Of a stretch of 64,000 bases of DNA, positions 25,956 to 34,122 are shown in pieces (position 1 is the first letter of the stretch; every line of letters starts with the position of its first letter). The stretch spans positions 2,294,001 through 2,358,000 of the forward strand of contig NZ_CP127161.1 in NCBI RefSeq assembly GCF_030263895.1, read 5' to 3'. Source of the DNA: Proteiniborus sp. MB09-C3 (GTDB lineage Bacteria; Bacillota; Clostridia; Tissierellales; Proteiniboraceae). The translations under genes and the position numbers were made by a program. Below the pieces are notes generated by a model that was given only the letters and a program-made list of their open reading frames with translations, ran no database searches and was not told where the DNA came from.

Positions 25956-25986
25956 CTAGCATAACAGATTGAATTAATAAAAGCTA
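25952..25986 (+). repeat. 35-bp 3'-end repeat, copy A
   Basis: It begins at the stop codon of the last spoVA gene and aligns with 50346-50380 at 30 of 35 positions, all five differences being transitions. A 21-base core (25962-25982) is shared with 45288-45308 with one difference. Its end overlaps the terminator stem. Confidence 0.7.
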
Positions 25987-26016
25987 GAGACCATTAAAAT
26001 GATCTCTAGCTTTTAT
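25979..26016. terminator. Bidirectional terminator between spoVA and the PBP gene
   Basis: AAAAGCTAGAGACC pairs with GATCTCTAGCTTTT with one mismatch and flanking T/A runs on both strands. It can serve both convergent transcripts. Confidence 0.85.
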
Positions 26017-26027
26017 ATTATTTATTC

Positions 26028-28988
26028 TTAATTATTGTTAGAATCTGAGTTAGTGTTTTCATTTTGGTTATTCTCGTTGTTCTCATTGTTGTTGTTATTG
26101 TTAAACCAGTAATCAAACCAATCAAACCATTCATCATCATTATTACCATTATTATCATCATTATTTGCAAAGTGAATGTCACATTCTTCAGTAGGCACAG
26201 TGTATTGGTAATCCTTTGGCACTAGTCCATTATGTTCTTCAGGGTTATAAGCTGGATTACGCTTAATAAATACTTTGTTTTCAATTAATTCTGGAGGACA
26301 ATTTTCTGAAGCTAGCTTTCCTGTACTTGTATCTATTGCAACTTCTACGTGAATATCACATTCTTCTGTAGGCTCCGTTCCCTTTACAAACATCTCAGTT
26401 CTTGTGGTATTTCCTCTTGGATCACGAGAGCATATTTCGGTTGCAAGCTTACCAGATATTTTACAAATCTGTTTAGTCACGATATTCTCTTCAAGTTTAG
26501 GGAAGTTTTTAGCTTCATATCCTTCATGAATACTTGTCATAATATACGACCAAAAATCAGCTGCTAGTGTACTACCTTTTGACATTGTAATTTTGGGAGA
26601 ATCATTTCCTATCCAGACTCCAGCAACATAATAAGGAGTATATCCTGTAAACCATACATCAGCTTGATCTTGAGTAGTACCTGTTTTTCCAGCTACTGGT
26701 ATTTGCATTTTGTTTCTAAGCTTTGCTTTTCCAGCTATACCATTTGATACAGTAGTTCTTAAGATATCTGACATGATATAAGAAGCTTCAGGGGATGCTA
26801 CTTTTGTTTTCTGAGGTTTATTCTCCAAGATGACATTATCATATCTATCTAACACTTTAGTATATGCTATAGGCTCTATAGCTAGACCATTATTAGCAAT
26901 AGCTCCATAAGCAGAGGTTATCTCTAATGGAGTGAGTCCCCTAGTCATCCCACCTAAACCTAAAGCAGATAAGTTTTCATCATTAGTTGCTTTATTTTCT
27001 TGTCTAGTTATGATACTATCCTTTCCATCTTCTTTTATTATACCAAGCTTCGCCAGATATTCTTTAGATAAATCAATACCAATATTACTTAACGTCTTAA
27101 CAGCGTTTACGTTAACAGATTGCTCTACAGATTCCCTTAGTGTCATTAGACCACGATAACCCGTATACCAGTTTCTAGGCCATAGTTTTCCATTATTATC
27201 ATAAAAAGGTATATCATCAATAGAACTTGCAGCAGTAAACCCATTATCAAGCGCAGGTAGATAGACTGCAATAGGTTTTATTGCAGAACCTGGTTGACGC
27301 TGAGAAAGTGCTCTATTAAAAAGCCTGCTACCTTCAATATCTCTTCCACCAACTAAAGCTTTTATTTCACCTGTATTGTAATCCATTACAACTGTTGCTG
27401 ATTGAGGCTGAACAACTCCAGTCTTATCATTATTTTGAAAATATTTAGGATCTATTAATAGCGTGCCATCAGCAGTTATTTTATAGAAATCCTTATTGTC
27501 ATTTAGATAAGAACTTTTAATAATAAGTTCTTTCTTGTCACTAACATCATAGTTATCCATTGCAAGTGCCAAAGAGCCTACAACATGTTTAACAAGGTTT
27601 TTTCTTTCATCTATCGTATAATAATCTTCAATGTCAATAGTTTTTGGATAAATGTTCAGTTTTCTGTTTTTAATAATCAGATTTCCATCATCAGTTGCAT
27701 TATAGGTTCCAGCTTCGATGATCAAATTTCCACTTTCATCAAATAGATTTGATTCTTTATAAAGAACTATTTTTTTATCATCCCCAATAATATTTTGATT
27801 CTTATCAACAGACCAGTCAACAAGAATAGGGGCTTTAATTTTATCTAAATTTCCACCAACTAGGATTTCTCCAAAGTTCTCATATGCCTTTTCGACTTTT
27901 TGCTGCATATCTAAGTTCATAGTAGAATAAATTTTTAAACCACCTGTGTAAAGCTCTTTTTCTGCTTCTTCCTTTGTATATCCAGCCTTTTCCATTAAAT
28001 CGTTTAAGACCTGTGTTTTCACATAGTCTGAGAAGTAAGAAGTGATCCCCATTAGCTCCCTCTTACCTGGCTTAATGGCACTTCTAATATCTTCATTCAT
28101 AGCCTCTTCATATTCTTCCTTACTAATATGCGTAATATCTGTAAGTTCCAACATTTTACCTAAAATTACTTTTTGCCTATTGATAGGTTCAGGATTAAAT
28201 ATAGCAGTATATCTAGTTCCTAAGATATCCACTTGCCCAACTACATCGTCATCTTCATCTACATCATCAGGTAAGTAAAGCTTATAAGGGGGTAGGCTAT
28301 TAGGATTTTTAGTAATCCCTGCTATCAATGCACATTCAGCTAAGGTAAGCTCGCCTACATCCTTTGAAAAATATGTTTGTGCAGCCTCCTGCACACCATA
28401 TGCACCTTGCCCTAAGTAGATTCTATTAAGATAGGCTTCTAATATTTGATCCTTTGTAAGCTGCTTTTCAATCTGAATTGCTAAATAGGCTTCCTTAATC
28501 TTACGCTCTAAACTTTTTTCAGTTGTCAAATATAGGTTTCTAGCCAATTGCTGAGTTATAGTACTTGCACCCCTAGCTGCAGATCCGGCCTTAATATCAT
28601 CTATTAGGGCACCTATTATTCCTCTAAAGTCAACGCCTATGTGGTCATAAAACCTTTCATCTTCTATTGAAATAAATGCATTTTGAAGATTTTTAGGTAT
28701 TTTATCTAAGGTTACTGAAGTTCTATTTTGTTCCGTAAGCAGTTTTTCTATTACATTACCTTTTTCATCAAGTATATAGGAGCTCTGATGTAGAAAATCG
28801 TCAATACTTGTGGGATCAATTTTAGGTGCAGTCTTAATAACTGCTAGTACATAGCCTCCAACTATTCCAGTTGTAATGAATCCAGCCATTAAAACGAATA
28901 CTATAATAAGTCTAAAAGCACTTAGTTTTTTCTTTCCATTATTTTTTTTCTTTTTTCTATTATCTTTACTTGAATTATCCTGTGTCAT
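26028..28988 (-). CDS. Class A penicillin-binding protein (transglycosylase/transpeptidase)
   Basis: This 986-residue bifunctional PBP polymerises and cross-links peptidoglycan at the outer face of the membrane. A lysine-rich cytoplasmic start is followed by one membrane helix (about 24-50). The GT51 glycosyltransferase includes the catalytic SIEDERFYDHIGVDFRGI. The transpeptidase has SxxK in PGSAIKPI, SxN in EQSVNVNAV and KTGTTQ. The C-terminus carries two related segments, each with TGKLA, spaced cysteines and PTEECDIH, then an Asp/Trp stretch and an Asn-rich tail. The ATG at 28988 is chosen for its AAGGAGG site; an upstream in-frame ATG at 29027 lacks one. It is convergent with spoVA and divergent from yunB. 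Confidence 0.94.
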   Translation of the reverse strand: MTQDNSSKDNRKKKKNNGKKKLSAFRLIIVFVLMAGFITTGIVGGYVLAVIKTAPKIDPTSIDDFLHQSSYILDEKGNVIEKLLTEQNRTSVTLDKIPKNLQNAFISIEDERFYDHIGVDFRGIIGALIDDIKAGSAARGASTITQQLARNLYLTTEKSLERKIKEAYLAIQIEKQLTKDQILEAYLNRIYLGQGAYGVQEAAQTYFSKDVGELTLAECALIAGITKNPNSLPPYKLYLPDDVDEDDDVVGQVDILGTRYTAIFNPEPINRQKVILGKMLELTDITHISKEEYEEAMNEDIRSAIKPGKRELMGITSYFSDYVKTQVLNDLMEKAGYTKEEAEKELYTGGLKIYSTMNLDMQQKVEKAYENFGEILVGGNLDKIKAPILVDWSVDKNQNIIGDDKKIVLYKESNLFDESGNLIIEAGTYNATDDGNLIIKNRKLNIYPKTIDIEDYYTIDERKNLVKHVVGSLALAMDNYDVSDKKELIIKSSYLNDNKDFYKITADGTLLIDPKYFQNNDKTGVVQPQSATVVMDYNTGEIKALVGGRDIEGSRLFNRALSQRQPGSAIKPIAVYLPALDNGFTAASSIDDIPFYDNNGKLWPRNWYTGYRGLMTLRESVEQSVNVNAVKTLSNIGIDLSKEYLAKLGIIKEDGKDSIITRQENKATNDENLSALGLGGMTRGLTPLEITSAYGAIANNGLAIEPIAYTKVLDRYDNVILENKPQKTKVASPEASYIMSDILRTTVSNGIAGKAKLRNKMQIPVAGKTGTTQDQADVWFTGYTPYYVAGVWIGNDSPKITMSKGSTLAADFWSYIMTSIHEGYEAKNFPKLEENIVTKQICKISGKLATEICSRDPRGNTTRTEMFVKGTEPTEECDIHVEVAIDTSTGKLASENCPPELIENKVFIKRNPAYNPEEHNGLVPKDYQYTVPTEECDIHFANNDDNNGNNDDEWFDWFDYWFNNNNNNENNENNQNENTNSDSNNN

Positions 28989-29044
28989 AACTAACCTCCT
29001 TAAATATATAGGTGATAGAAGAGCCATGAACCTATATCATAGAA

Positions 29045-29073
29045 ATTATACCACAATACTGGCAGTTTGTTAA
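29045..29073 (-). promoter_or_regulatory. Promoter of the PBP gene (minus strand)
   Basis: On the minus strand TTAACA (29073-29068) and TATAAT (29050-29045) are separated by exactly 17 bases, giving a leader of about 50 bases before the ATG at 28988. Confidence 0.75.
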
Positions 29074-29091
29074 TAATATTAGTCAAATGTT

Positions 29092-29103
29092 GAACGTACG
29101 TTC
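29092..29103. promoter_or_regulatory. Perfect palindrome GAACGTACGTTC, LexA-box-like
   Basis: The 12-bp palindrome fits the Gram-positive LexA/DinR operator pattern GAAC-N4-GTTC. It lies 18 bases upstream of the PBP -35 box and 215 bases before yunB, in the 330-base divergent region. The rest of this region (29104-29318) is AT-rich with no ORF or structure I can support. Confidence 0.45.
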
Positions 29104-29318
29104 TGGAAAATTAATAAATTTGTCATAAATAAGTCAGAGAAATTTTATATTTATGAAATTTAGTAATATAGTAGGAGTATACCATAATTTGGTGAATTTC
29201 ATTCATTGATAATATGACTAGAGTAAAAATAAAAAAGTTCCACTGTATTAAATACAACATTAAATAATTAGTTTAAACATTTCAAAAAAAATACATATAT
29301 TATAGAAGGGGTGTTTTT

Positions 29319-29969
29319 TTGAGAAGAAGAAGTAAAAAGAAAAAAGTATTTATTATTGTCGTCATTATTTTGGTTTTATCAATATACGGGTTTATATGGA
29401 TAGATAGAAATGTAAAACCTACTCTACTTGCAGTATCTGAGGTTCAAGCTAGAAAAATAGCTACACAAGCAATAAATGAAGCAGTTAAGAATAAAATAAA
29501 GGATGATATTAAATATAAAGATCTCATATTCGTTAATTTTGATAAAGAAGGTAAGGTCACTATGATGCAGGCAAATACTATTATGATGAATAGTATAGCT
29601 TCAGATGTAGCATTAGAGGTTCAAGATAATATTAGAAATGTTGCTACTAAACAGGTTAAGATACCTATTGGCAATGCACTTAACTCAAACTTAATCACTG
29701 GCCCTTATATCAATTTAACTATAGTACCTCAAGGTACGGTTACAGTAGATTTTACTACAGAATTTGTTGAATCTGGAATTAATCAGACTATACATAAGGT
29801 ATATCTAGTTATAATTACAGAAGTAAGAGTAATAGTTCCTTTAGCTTCAGATGTTATAAGAATAGTTACTAATATACCAGTAGCAGAGACAATCATAGTA
29901 GGAGATGTGCCTGAGAGCTATGTCTTTATACCAGAAAGAGACATTCCAAATATAATAGATGTAGAATAA
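29319..29969 (+). CDS. yunB: Sporulation protein YunB
   Basis: The 216-residue protein has a basic start (RRRSKKKK), a single N-terminal membrane helix (VFIIVVIILVLSIYGFIWI) and an extracytoplasmic domain. Family segments include SEVQARKIATQAINEAV, IPIGNALNSNLITGPYIN and TNIPVAETIIVGDVPESYVF. YunB is a mother-cell sporulation protein in Bacillus with an uncharacterised envelope role. The TTG start is preceded by GAAGGGG. It is monocistronic and divergent from the PBP gene. Confidence 0.9.
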   Translation: MRRRSKKKKVFIIVVIILVLSIYGFIWIDRNVKPTLLAVSEVQARKIATQAINEAVKNKIKDDIKYKDLIFVNFDKEGKVTMMQANTIMMNSIASDVALEVQDNIRNVATKQVKIPIGNALNSNLITGPYINLTIVPQGTVTVDFTTEFVESGINQTIHKVYLVIITEVRVIVPLASDVIRIVTNIPVAETIIVGDVPESYVFIPERDIPNIIDVE

Positions 29970-29989
29970 GATGTAGAATATGATAAACC

Positions 29990-30019
29990 TTGAATCATAT
30001 CGCTATTATTGTGTATAAT
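29990..30019 (+). promoter_or_regulatory. Promoter of hflX
   Basis: TTGAAT at 29990-29995 and TATAAT at 30014-30019 are separated by 18 bases, about 45 bases before the hflX start. Confidence 0.65.
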
Positions 30020-30063
30020 TAAGATTACTAAATGAGTAAAAAATGCTCTTATGGGGTGAAAAA

Positions 30064-31359
30064 ATGTACGATATTCAAAATACTGATAAACAAGAAAAAG
30101 TACTTATTGTTGGGGTGAATTTAGATAAGAAAACTGATATTGATATTGAGAGTTCTATGAATGAATTAAAGGAGTTAGTTTATGCAGCAGGAGGAACAGT
30201 AATAAGTGATGTGGTTCAAAATAAGGATAGAATTGATTCGGCGTATTTTATTGGAAAAGGAAAGGCTGAGGAAATTGCCTTATGCTGTGAAGAATTAGAT
30301 ATTGATACAGTAGTATTCAACAATGAGCTTACAGGAGCTCAAATTCGAAATCTTGAAGGAGTATTAAACAAAAAAATAATAGATAGAACAAGCTTAATAT
30401 TAGACATATTCGCTAAAAGAGCCACGAGTAAGGAAGGGAGGCTTCAGGTTGAACTTGCTCAACTTAAGTATATGCTGCCTAGACTAATTGGTTTAGGGAA
30501 TCAACTGTCTAGGACTGGCGGAGGTATTGGAACTAGAGGACCAGGAGAGCAAAAGCTTGAGACTGACAGAAGGCATATTTCTCGCCGTATAGCCGATATT
30601 GAAAAAGAGCTGAAGGAACTGGAGGGTGTAAGAAGAATAAAAAGAAAGAAAAGGCAGGATTCTGAGATACCTATAGTTGCTTTAGTAGGCTATACTAATG
30701 CAGGAAAATCTACTTTATTGAATAGTCTTATTAAACTTGATGAAGAATATAGCGAAGAAAAGGAAGTATTTGTTAAAGACATGCTGTTTGCTACATTGGA
30801 TACTACCCTAAGGAAAAGTGTGCTTCCAAATGGTCAAGGATTTCTAATAACTGACACTGTTGGTTTTGTAAGTCAGCTTCCTACAAAGCTAATTGAGGCT
30901 TTTAAAGGAACACTAGAAGAAGTACAATATGCTGATTTACTTTTACATGTAGTAGATATGACTAATCAGGATTTAGATATCCAGATAAAAACTACACTTA
31001 GTATATTGAAGGATTTAGAGGTTTTGGATAAACCTATGATTACGGTTTTTAATAAAGCAGATGCTGCAGAAAATGAAGTGATTCTTCATATCTCAGGGCC
31101 GATGATTAAATTATCTGCTAAAACGGGATACAATATAGATATTTTACTTCAAATGATACAAGACAATTTACCTCAAAAATTTTACAAAGTAGAATTATTG
31201 GTACCTTACTCTGATGGCAGCTTGTCTACTTATTTATTTGATAACACTAAGGTTGCCAGCTTTGAATATAAAGAAAAAGGAACCCTAATCACTACAGTGT
31301 TAGATTCCATTGAATATGAAAAATATAAAAGTTTTATTATCAATAATGAAGATGATTAA
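30064..31359 (+). CDS. hflX: Ribosome-associated GTPase HflX
   Basis: HflX (431 residues) splits or rescues stalled 70S ribosomes under stress. An N-terminal HflX domain contains the glycine-rich SRTGGGIGTRGPGEQKLE linker. The G domain has GYTNAGKSTLLN, DTVGFVSQLP and NKAD, and a short C-terminal domain follows. The ATG at 30064 is chosen because GGGGTG lies six bases upstream; an earlier in-frame ATG at 30043 has no site. Its stop codon overlaps the convergent DUF3189 stop within a perfect palindrome. Confidence 0.96.
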   Translation: MYDIQNTDKQEKVLIVGVNLDKKTDIDIESSMNELKELVYAAGGTVISDVVQNKDRIDSAYFIGKGKAEEIALCCEELDIDTVVFNNELTGAQIRNLEGVLNKKIIDRTSLILDIFAKRATSKEGRLQVELAQLKYMLPRLIGLGNQLSRTGGGIGTRGPGEQKLETDRRHISRRIADIEKELKELEGVRRIKRKKRQDSEIPIVALVGYTNAGKSTLLNSLIKLDEEYSEEKEVFVKDMLFATLDTTLRKSVLPNGQGFLITDTVGFVSQLPTKLIEAFKGTLEEVQYADLLLHVVDMTNQDLDIQIKTTLSILKDLEVLDKPMITVFNKADAAENEVILHISGPMIKLSAKTGYNIDILLQMIQDNLPQKFYKVELLVPYSDGSLSTYLFDNTKVASFEYKEKGTLITTVLDSIEYEKYKSFIINNEDD

Positions 31360-31371
31360 TTAATCATCTTC
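31348..31371. repeat. Perfect 24-bp palindrome spanning two convergent stop codons
   Basis: GAAGATGATTAA at 31348-31359 is followed directly by its reverse complement at 31360-31371. The hflX stop and the DUF3189 stop both lie in it, so it encodes the last codons of both genes. It may act as a loop-poor bidirectional transcript end. Confidence 0.7.
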
Positions 31372-31811
31372 TTAGCATTGTTTACTAATTGAGCAATCTT
31401 GTCATAGGCTTTTGCGGTGCCATAGGCAGCTATCGGTCTTCCAAAGGCTACTAAATGTAGCCTTCTGGAAGAAAAACCACCAATTTTCATTAGCCAATTT
31501 ACGGGGCTCATAGTACTTACAAGGAGTAAATCACTTAATTGTCCTCCTCCTAACTGATATGCATCTTCAATTGCAGGTAATACTAAATGAGGGGCAAATT
31601 GTCTACTTAATGTAAATACCTTATTTCCGTTTTCATCTAATCCTCTTAGTAATATTTTGCCTTGTTCTTGTTTAGATAATGTGTCAAAGAAAGAGATACC
31701 TAGTATGTCTTCCTTTGTTGGTTTTCTGTCATCAGGAAGTAAACCTAAATGTATGGCAGCAGCTAATACTGATGAATGAGAGCCTCCTACACAGTGATAT
31801 ATAATGTTCAT
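31356..31811 (-). CDS. DUF3189 family protein
   Basis: The 151-residue soluble protein matches the small DUF3189 family of spore-forming Firmicutes. It starts IIYHCVGGSHSSVLAAAIHLG, with conserved GISFFDTLSKQEQGKI and a GGGQLSD segment. The function is unknown; the CVGGSHSS loop looks like a possible phosphate-binding turn, which is only an inference. GGGGTGA lies before the ATG on the minus strand. It is monocistronic and overlaps the hflX stop by four bases. Confidence 0.8.
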   Translation of the reverse strand: MNIIYHCVGGSHSSVLAAAIHLGLLPDDRKPTKEDILGISFFDTLSKQEQGKILLRGLDENGNKVFTLSRQFAPHLVLPAIEDAYQLGGGQLSDLLLVSTMSPVNWLMKIGGFSSRRLHLVAFGRPIAAYGTAKAYDKIAQLVNNAKKMIN

Positions 31812-31990
31812 AAAGTCACCCCAATTTAAGTTGTCAGAAATATTTTTCCCAAAGCTGTATTAATTATGAATATAATGAATAGATTTAAGTTATATTAATA
31901 TTGAGGAAATATAAAATTTTCTGAAAAGTATTGAAATTATTTAGAACTTGTTGTATTATTAATATAATAAGAAGAGGGGAGGCGTTTGCC

Positions 31991-32425
31991 ATGATTTTTA
32001 GAAGTTGCGCAGGCGGTGTAGTTTTTCATGAGGATAAGGTTTTCATTATGCAAAACGATAAAAATGAATGGGTTCTACCAAAAGGTAAAATTCGTGATGG
32101 TTTCTTAGCTTCTGAGACAGCGATGGAGCGTGTCAGAGAGGAAGCAGGGCTTGATGTGGAGATTATATCTACAGCCGGAGAAACTAGTTACGAATTTTAT
32201 TCTTTTTCTAGGCAACAACCAGTATGCAATGAAATAACATGGTTCATCATGGATTCTAAAGACACTAATTATGTAGTGAATAAAGATTATGGAATATTAG
32301 ATGCAGGATTTTATAGTATTGAAGAAGCTATTGACATGATAACATATAGTCAAGATAAGTCTTTAGTAAGCCTTTCTTATAGGAAATTCTTAAAGCTGAA
32401 GGAAAAAGAAGCCATTTTGGTATAA
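31991..32425 (+). CDS. Nudix-fold protein with altered Nudix box
   Basis: The 144-residue protein has the Nudix fold signature around WVLPKGKIRDGFLASETAM followed by ERVREEAGLD. Compared with the consensus GX5EX7REUXEEXGU, the first glutamate is Phe and the RE pair is reordered to ER, although the EE pair is kept. Hydrolysis of a nucleoside diphosphate derivative is therefore plausible but not assured. The ATG at 31991 is chosen for its GGGGAGG site. A terminator overlaps the stop codon. Confidence 0.75.
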   Translation: MIFRSCAGGVVFHEDKVFIMQNDKNEWVLPKGKIRDGFLASETAMERVREEAGLDVEIISTAGETSYEFYSFSRQQPVCNEITWFIMDSKDTNYVVNKDYGILDAGFYSIEEAIDMITYSQDKSLVSLSYRKFLKLKEKEAILV

Positions 32426-32454
32426 GGGTAGTTTATCTACCCTTTATTTTTTTT
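32424..32454 (+). terminator. Terminator of the Nudix-like gene
   Basis: AAGGGTAG and CTACCCTT form an eight-base stem with a five-base loop, followed by a T tract. The stop codon TAA overlaps the left arm. Confidence 0.85.
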
Positions 32455-32501
32455 GCTCAATAATGATATAATCTAACTATGAATTGGAGGAGATATATAA
32501 A

Positions 32502-33149
32502 ATGCTTATGAAGTACAGAACAATACATAGTTTTGGAAGTGATGAGATAATAATAACTAAGTCAAGATTTATTGGCTATGCAAAGCCTATTTCAAGCGAA
32601 GAAGAAGCTATAGATTTTATACAGGAAATAAAATCAAGACATAGAGATGCTACGCACAATGTTTATGCATATGTATATGGAGAAAACAACAATATACAAA
32701 GATATAGCGACGATGGCGAGCCTAGTGGAACGGCTGGTATCCCTGTATTAGAGGTAATAAAAAAAGAAGATTTAAGAAATGTAGCTGTAGTAGTTACAAG
32801 ATATTTTGGAGGAACAAAGCTTGGAGCAGGGGGATTAGTGAGAGCCTATACAAAGGGGGCTAAAATAGGTCTTGAGGCAGGTCTTATAGTTGATAAGGTA
32901 TTATTTAAGAAGATAAAGGTAAGGATTGACTATACTCTTTATGGGAAAGTAGAAAATGAATTATTAAGATTTGAATACATTATTAGTGACGTAATCTATG
33001 ACGATGCGGTAAACATAATAGTATTATGCGAAACTGAAAACGTTAATAATTTAATTAATTTTCTTACGGAATTGACAAGTTCTAGGATGGCTTGTGAAGA
33101 GCTTGAAGAGGAATATTATTCTGTGAAGGATAACAATATTGTAAAGTAA
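32502..33149 (+). CDS. YigZ/IMPACT family protein
   Basis: The 215-residue protein matches the YigZ (UPF0029/IMPACT) family. It has an N-terminal domain with KSRFIGYAKPISSEEEA, HRDATHNVYAYVYG, YSDDGEPSGTAGIPVLE and VVVTRYFGGTKLGAGGLVRA, plus a DUF1949 EF-G-like C-terminal domain (about 140-205). A translation-related regulatory role is suggested by the eukaryotic IMPACT protein, but the bacterial function is not settled. The ATG at 32502 follows GGAGGAG by nine bases. The following 200-base gap holds nothing I can support. Confidence 0.92.
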   Translation: MLMKYRTIHSFGSDEIIITKSRFIGYAKPISSEEEAIDFIQEIKSRHRDATHNVYAYVYGENNNIQRYSDDGEPSGTAGIPVLEVIKKEDLRNVAVVVTRYFGGTKLGAGGLVRAYTKGAKIGLEAGLIVDKVLFKKIKVRIDYTLYGKVENELLRFEYIISDVIYDDAVNIIVLCETENVNNLINFLTELTSSRMACEELEEEYYSVKDNNIVK

Positions 33150-33353
33150 ATTAACTTGATGTGCCAGTTAATATAGATTGTATTTAGTCGAGGCTTAAAG
33201 AGTTTATTAGCAAAGCAAGTTCAGCTCGGAACAAGCTTACAAATTCTAAGCATCATAGCATAGTATTTGTTATTAGCTAGCCAGATGAGATTGGCGTTAT
33301 GAAGTTAAGTTTAATCTTTATTGGGTATATATCAAAAAATAGGAGGGGATTAT

Positions 33354-33749
33354 GTGGAGAATCGTGAAAGACTAAAAAGAGAAATGCTCGATAAAAAAGT
33401 ATGGGCAGTAGTTGGAGCCACTGCCAAAAAAGATAAATTTGGATATAAGGTATGGAGAAAACTAGTGCAGCATGGGTACGAGGTTTATCCAGTAAATCAA
33501 AATTATGAAGATATTCATGGACAAAAATGCTATAAATCATTAGAAGAGCTTCCTAAGAAACCAGATGTCATAAATTTTATAATACCTTCTGCTGCTATTC
33601 TTGATATGCTTCCTAGGGCTAAGAAATTGGGAGTAGATTATTTATGGTGCCAGCCAGGTGCAGCAAACGGAGAGGTGGTACTAGAAGCAGAGAGCTTAGG
33701 CTTTAATATTGCATATAATGTGTGTGTTCTAGTCGAATTAGGTGAGTAA
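33354..33749 (+). CDS. CoA-binding domain protein (YccU-like)
   Basis: This 131-residue single-domain protein has a Rossmann CoA-binding fold. It shows the nucleotide loop AVVGATAKKDKFGYKVWRKL, then GYEVYPVNQNYEDIHGQKCY, VINFIIPSAA and LWCQPGAANGEVV. It resembles the CoA-binding part of succinyl-CoA synthetase and the YccU family, whose function is unknown. The GTG at 33354 is chosen because AGGAGGGG lies five bases upstream. It ends in a terminator shared with the convergent TauE genes. Confidence 0.88.
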   Translation: MENRERLKREMLDKKVWAVVGATAKKDKFGYKVWRKLVQHGYEVYPVNQNYEDIHGQKCYKSLEELPKKPDVINFIIPSAAILDMLPRAKKLGVDYLWCQPGAANGEVVLEAESLGFNIAYNVCVLVELGE

Positions 33750-33780
33750 TGGTCTCCATACAAGGGGACTATTTTTTTTT
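33750..33780 (+). terminator. Terminator after the CoA-binding protein gene
   Basis: GGTCTCC pairs with GGGGACT through G-T pairs in RNA, with a short loop, followed by a run of eight or more T residues. Confidence 0.6.
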
Positions 33781-34122
33781 CTTTCCAAAGGTTTCATATG
33801 CTCCCATAATAAATAGAAAGGCTGCAAATACCTTTCTTAAGAAAGAAGGAGTCATTTTTACTGCAATAGATGAGCCAATAAATGCTCCTATTAATCCTGT
33901 AAATATTATTGGTGCGGCAGTGCTTAGATCAATATTCTTTTTTCTAGAATGAGTTATTAGGGCAACAGTAGCAATAGGTATAAATACAGCGAGATTGATC
34001 CCTTGTGCTTGATGCTGATTTAGATTTGAAAATATTATTAACCCTGGAATTAAAATTGTTCCTCCGCCTATTCCCATGCCACTTATTATTCCTGACAAAA
34101 AACCTATTAAGAACAATTTCAT
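33769..34122 (-). CDS. TauE/SafE family permease, half-size (second of pair)
   Basis: The 117-residue membrane protein corresponds to one half of a TauE/SafE-type sulfite/sulfonate exporter. It starts FLIGFLSGIISGMGIGGGTI, the glycine-rich first helix typical of each half, and shows INLAVFIPIATVAL and a second half-helix group. It overlaps the first TauE gene by four bases, so the two are coupled. A full-length member has about 240-250 residues, so the two products probably assemble as a heterodimer. Confidence 0.85.
   Translation of the reverse strand: MKLFLIGFLSGIISGMGIGGGTILIPGLIIFSNLNQHQAQGINLAVFIPIATVALITHSRKKNIDLSTAAPIIFTGLIGAFIGSSIAVKMTPSFLRKVFAAFLFIMGAYETFGKKKK

Noticed and set aside
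26035-26180. Repetitive sequence resembling a short tandem array
   Set aside because: It is the Asn/Asp-rich C-terminal coding tail of the PBP on the minus strand, not a CRISPR or non-coding repeat.
33150-33350. Third copy of the intergenic hairpin repeat before the CoA-binding gene
   Set aside because: Only scattered words such as GTCGAGG and AGCTCGG are shared; no alignment over a useful length.
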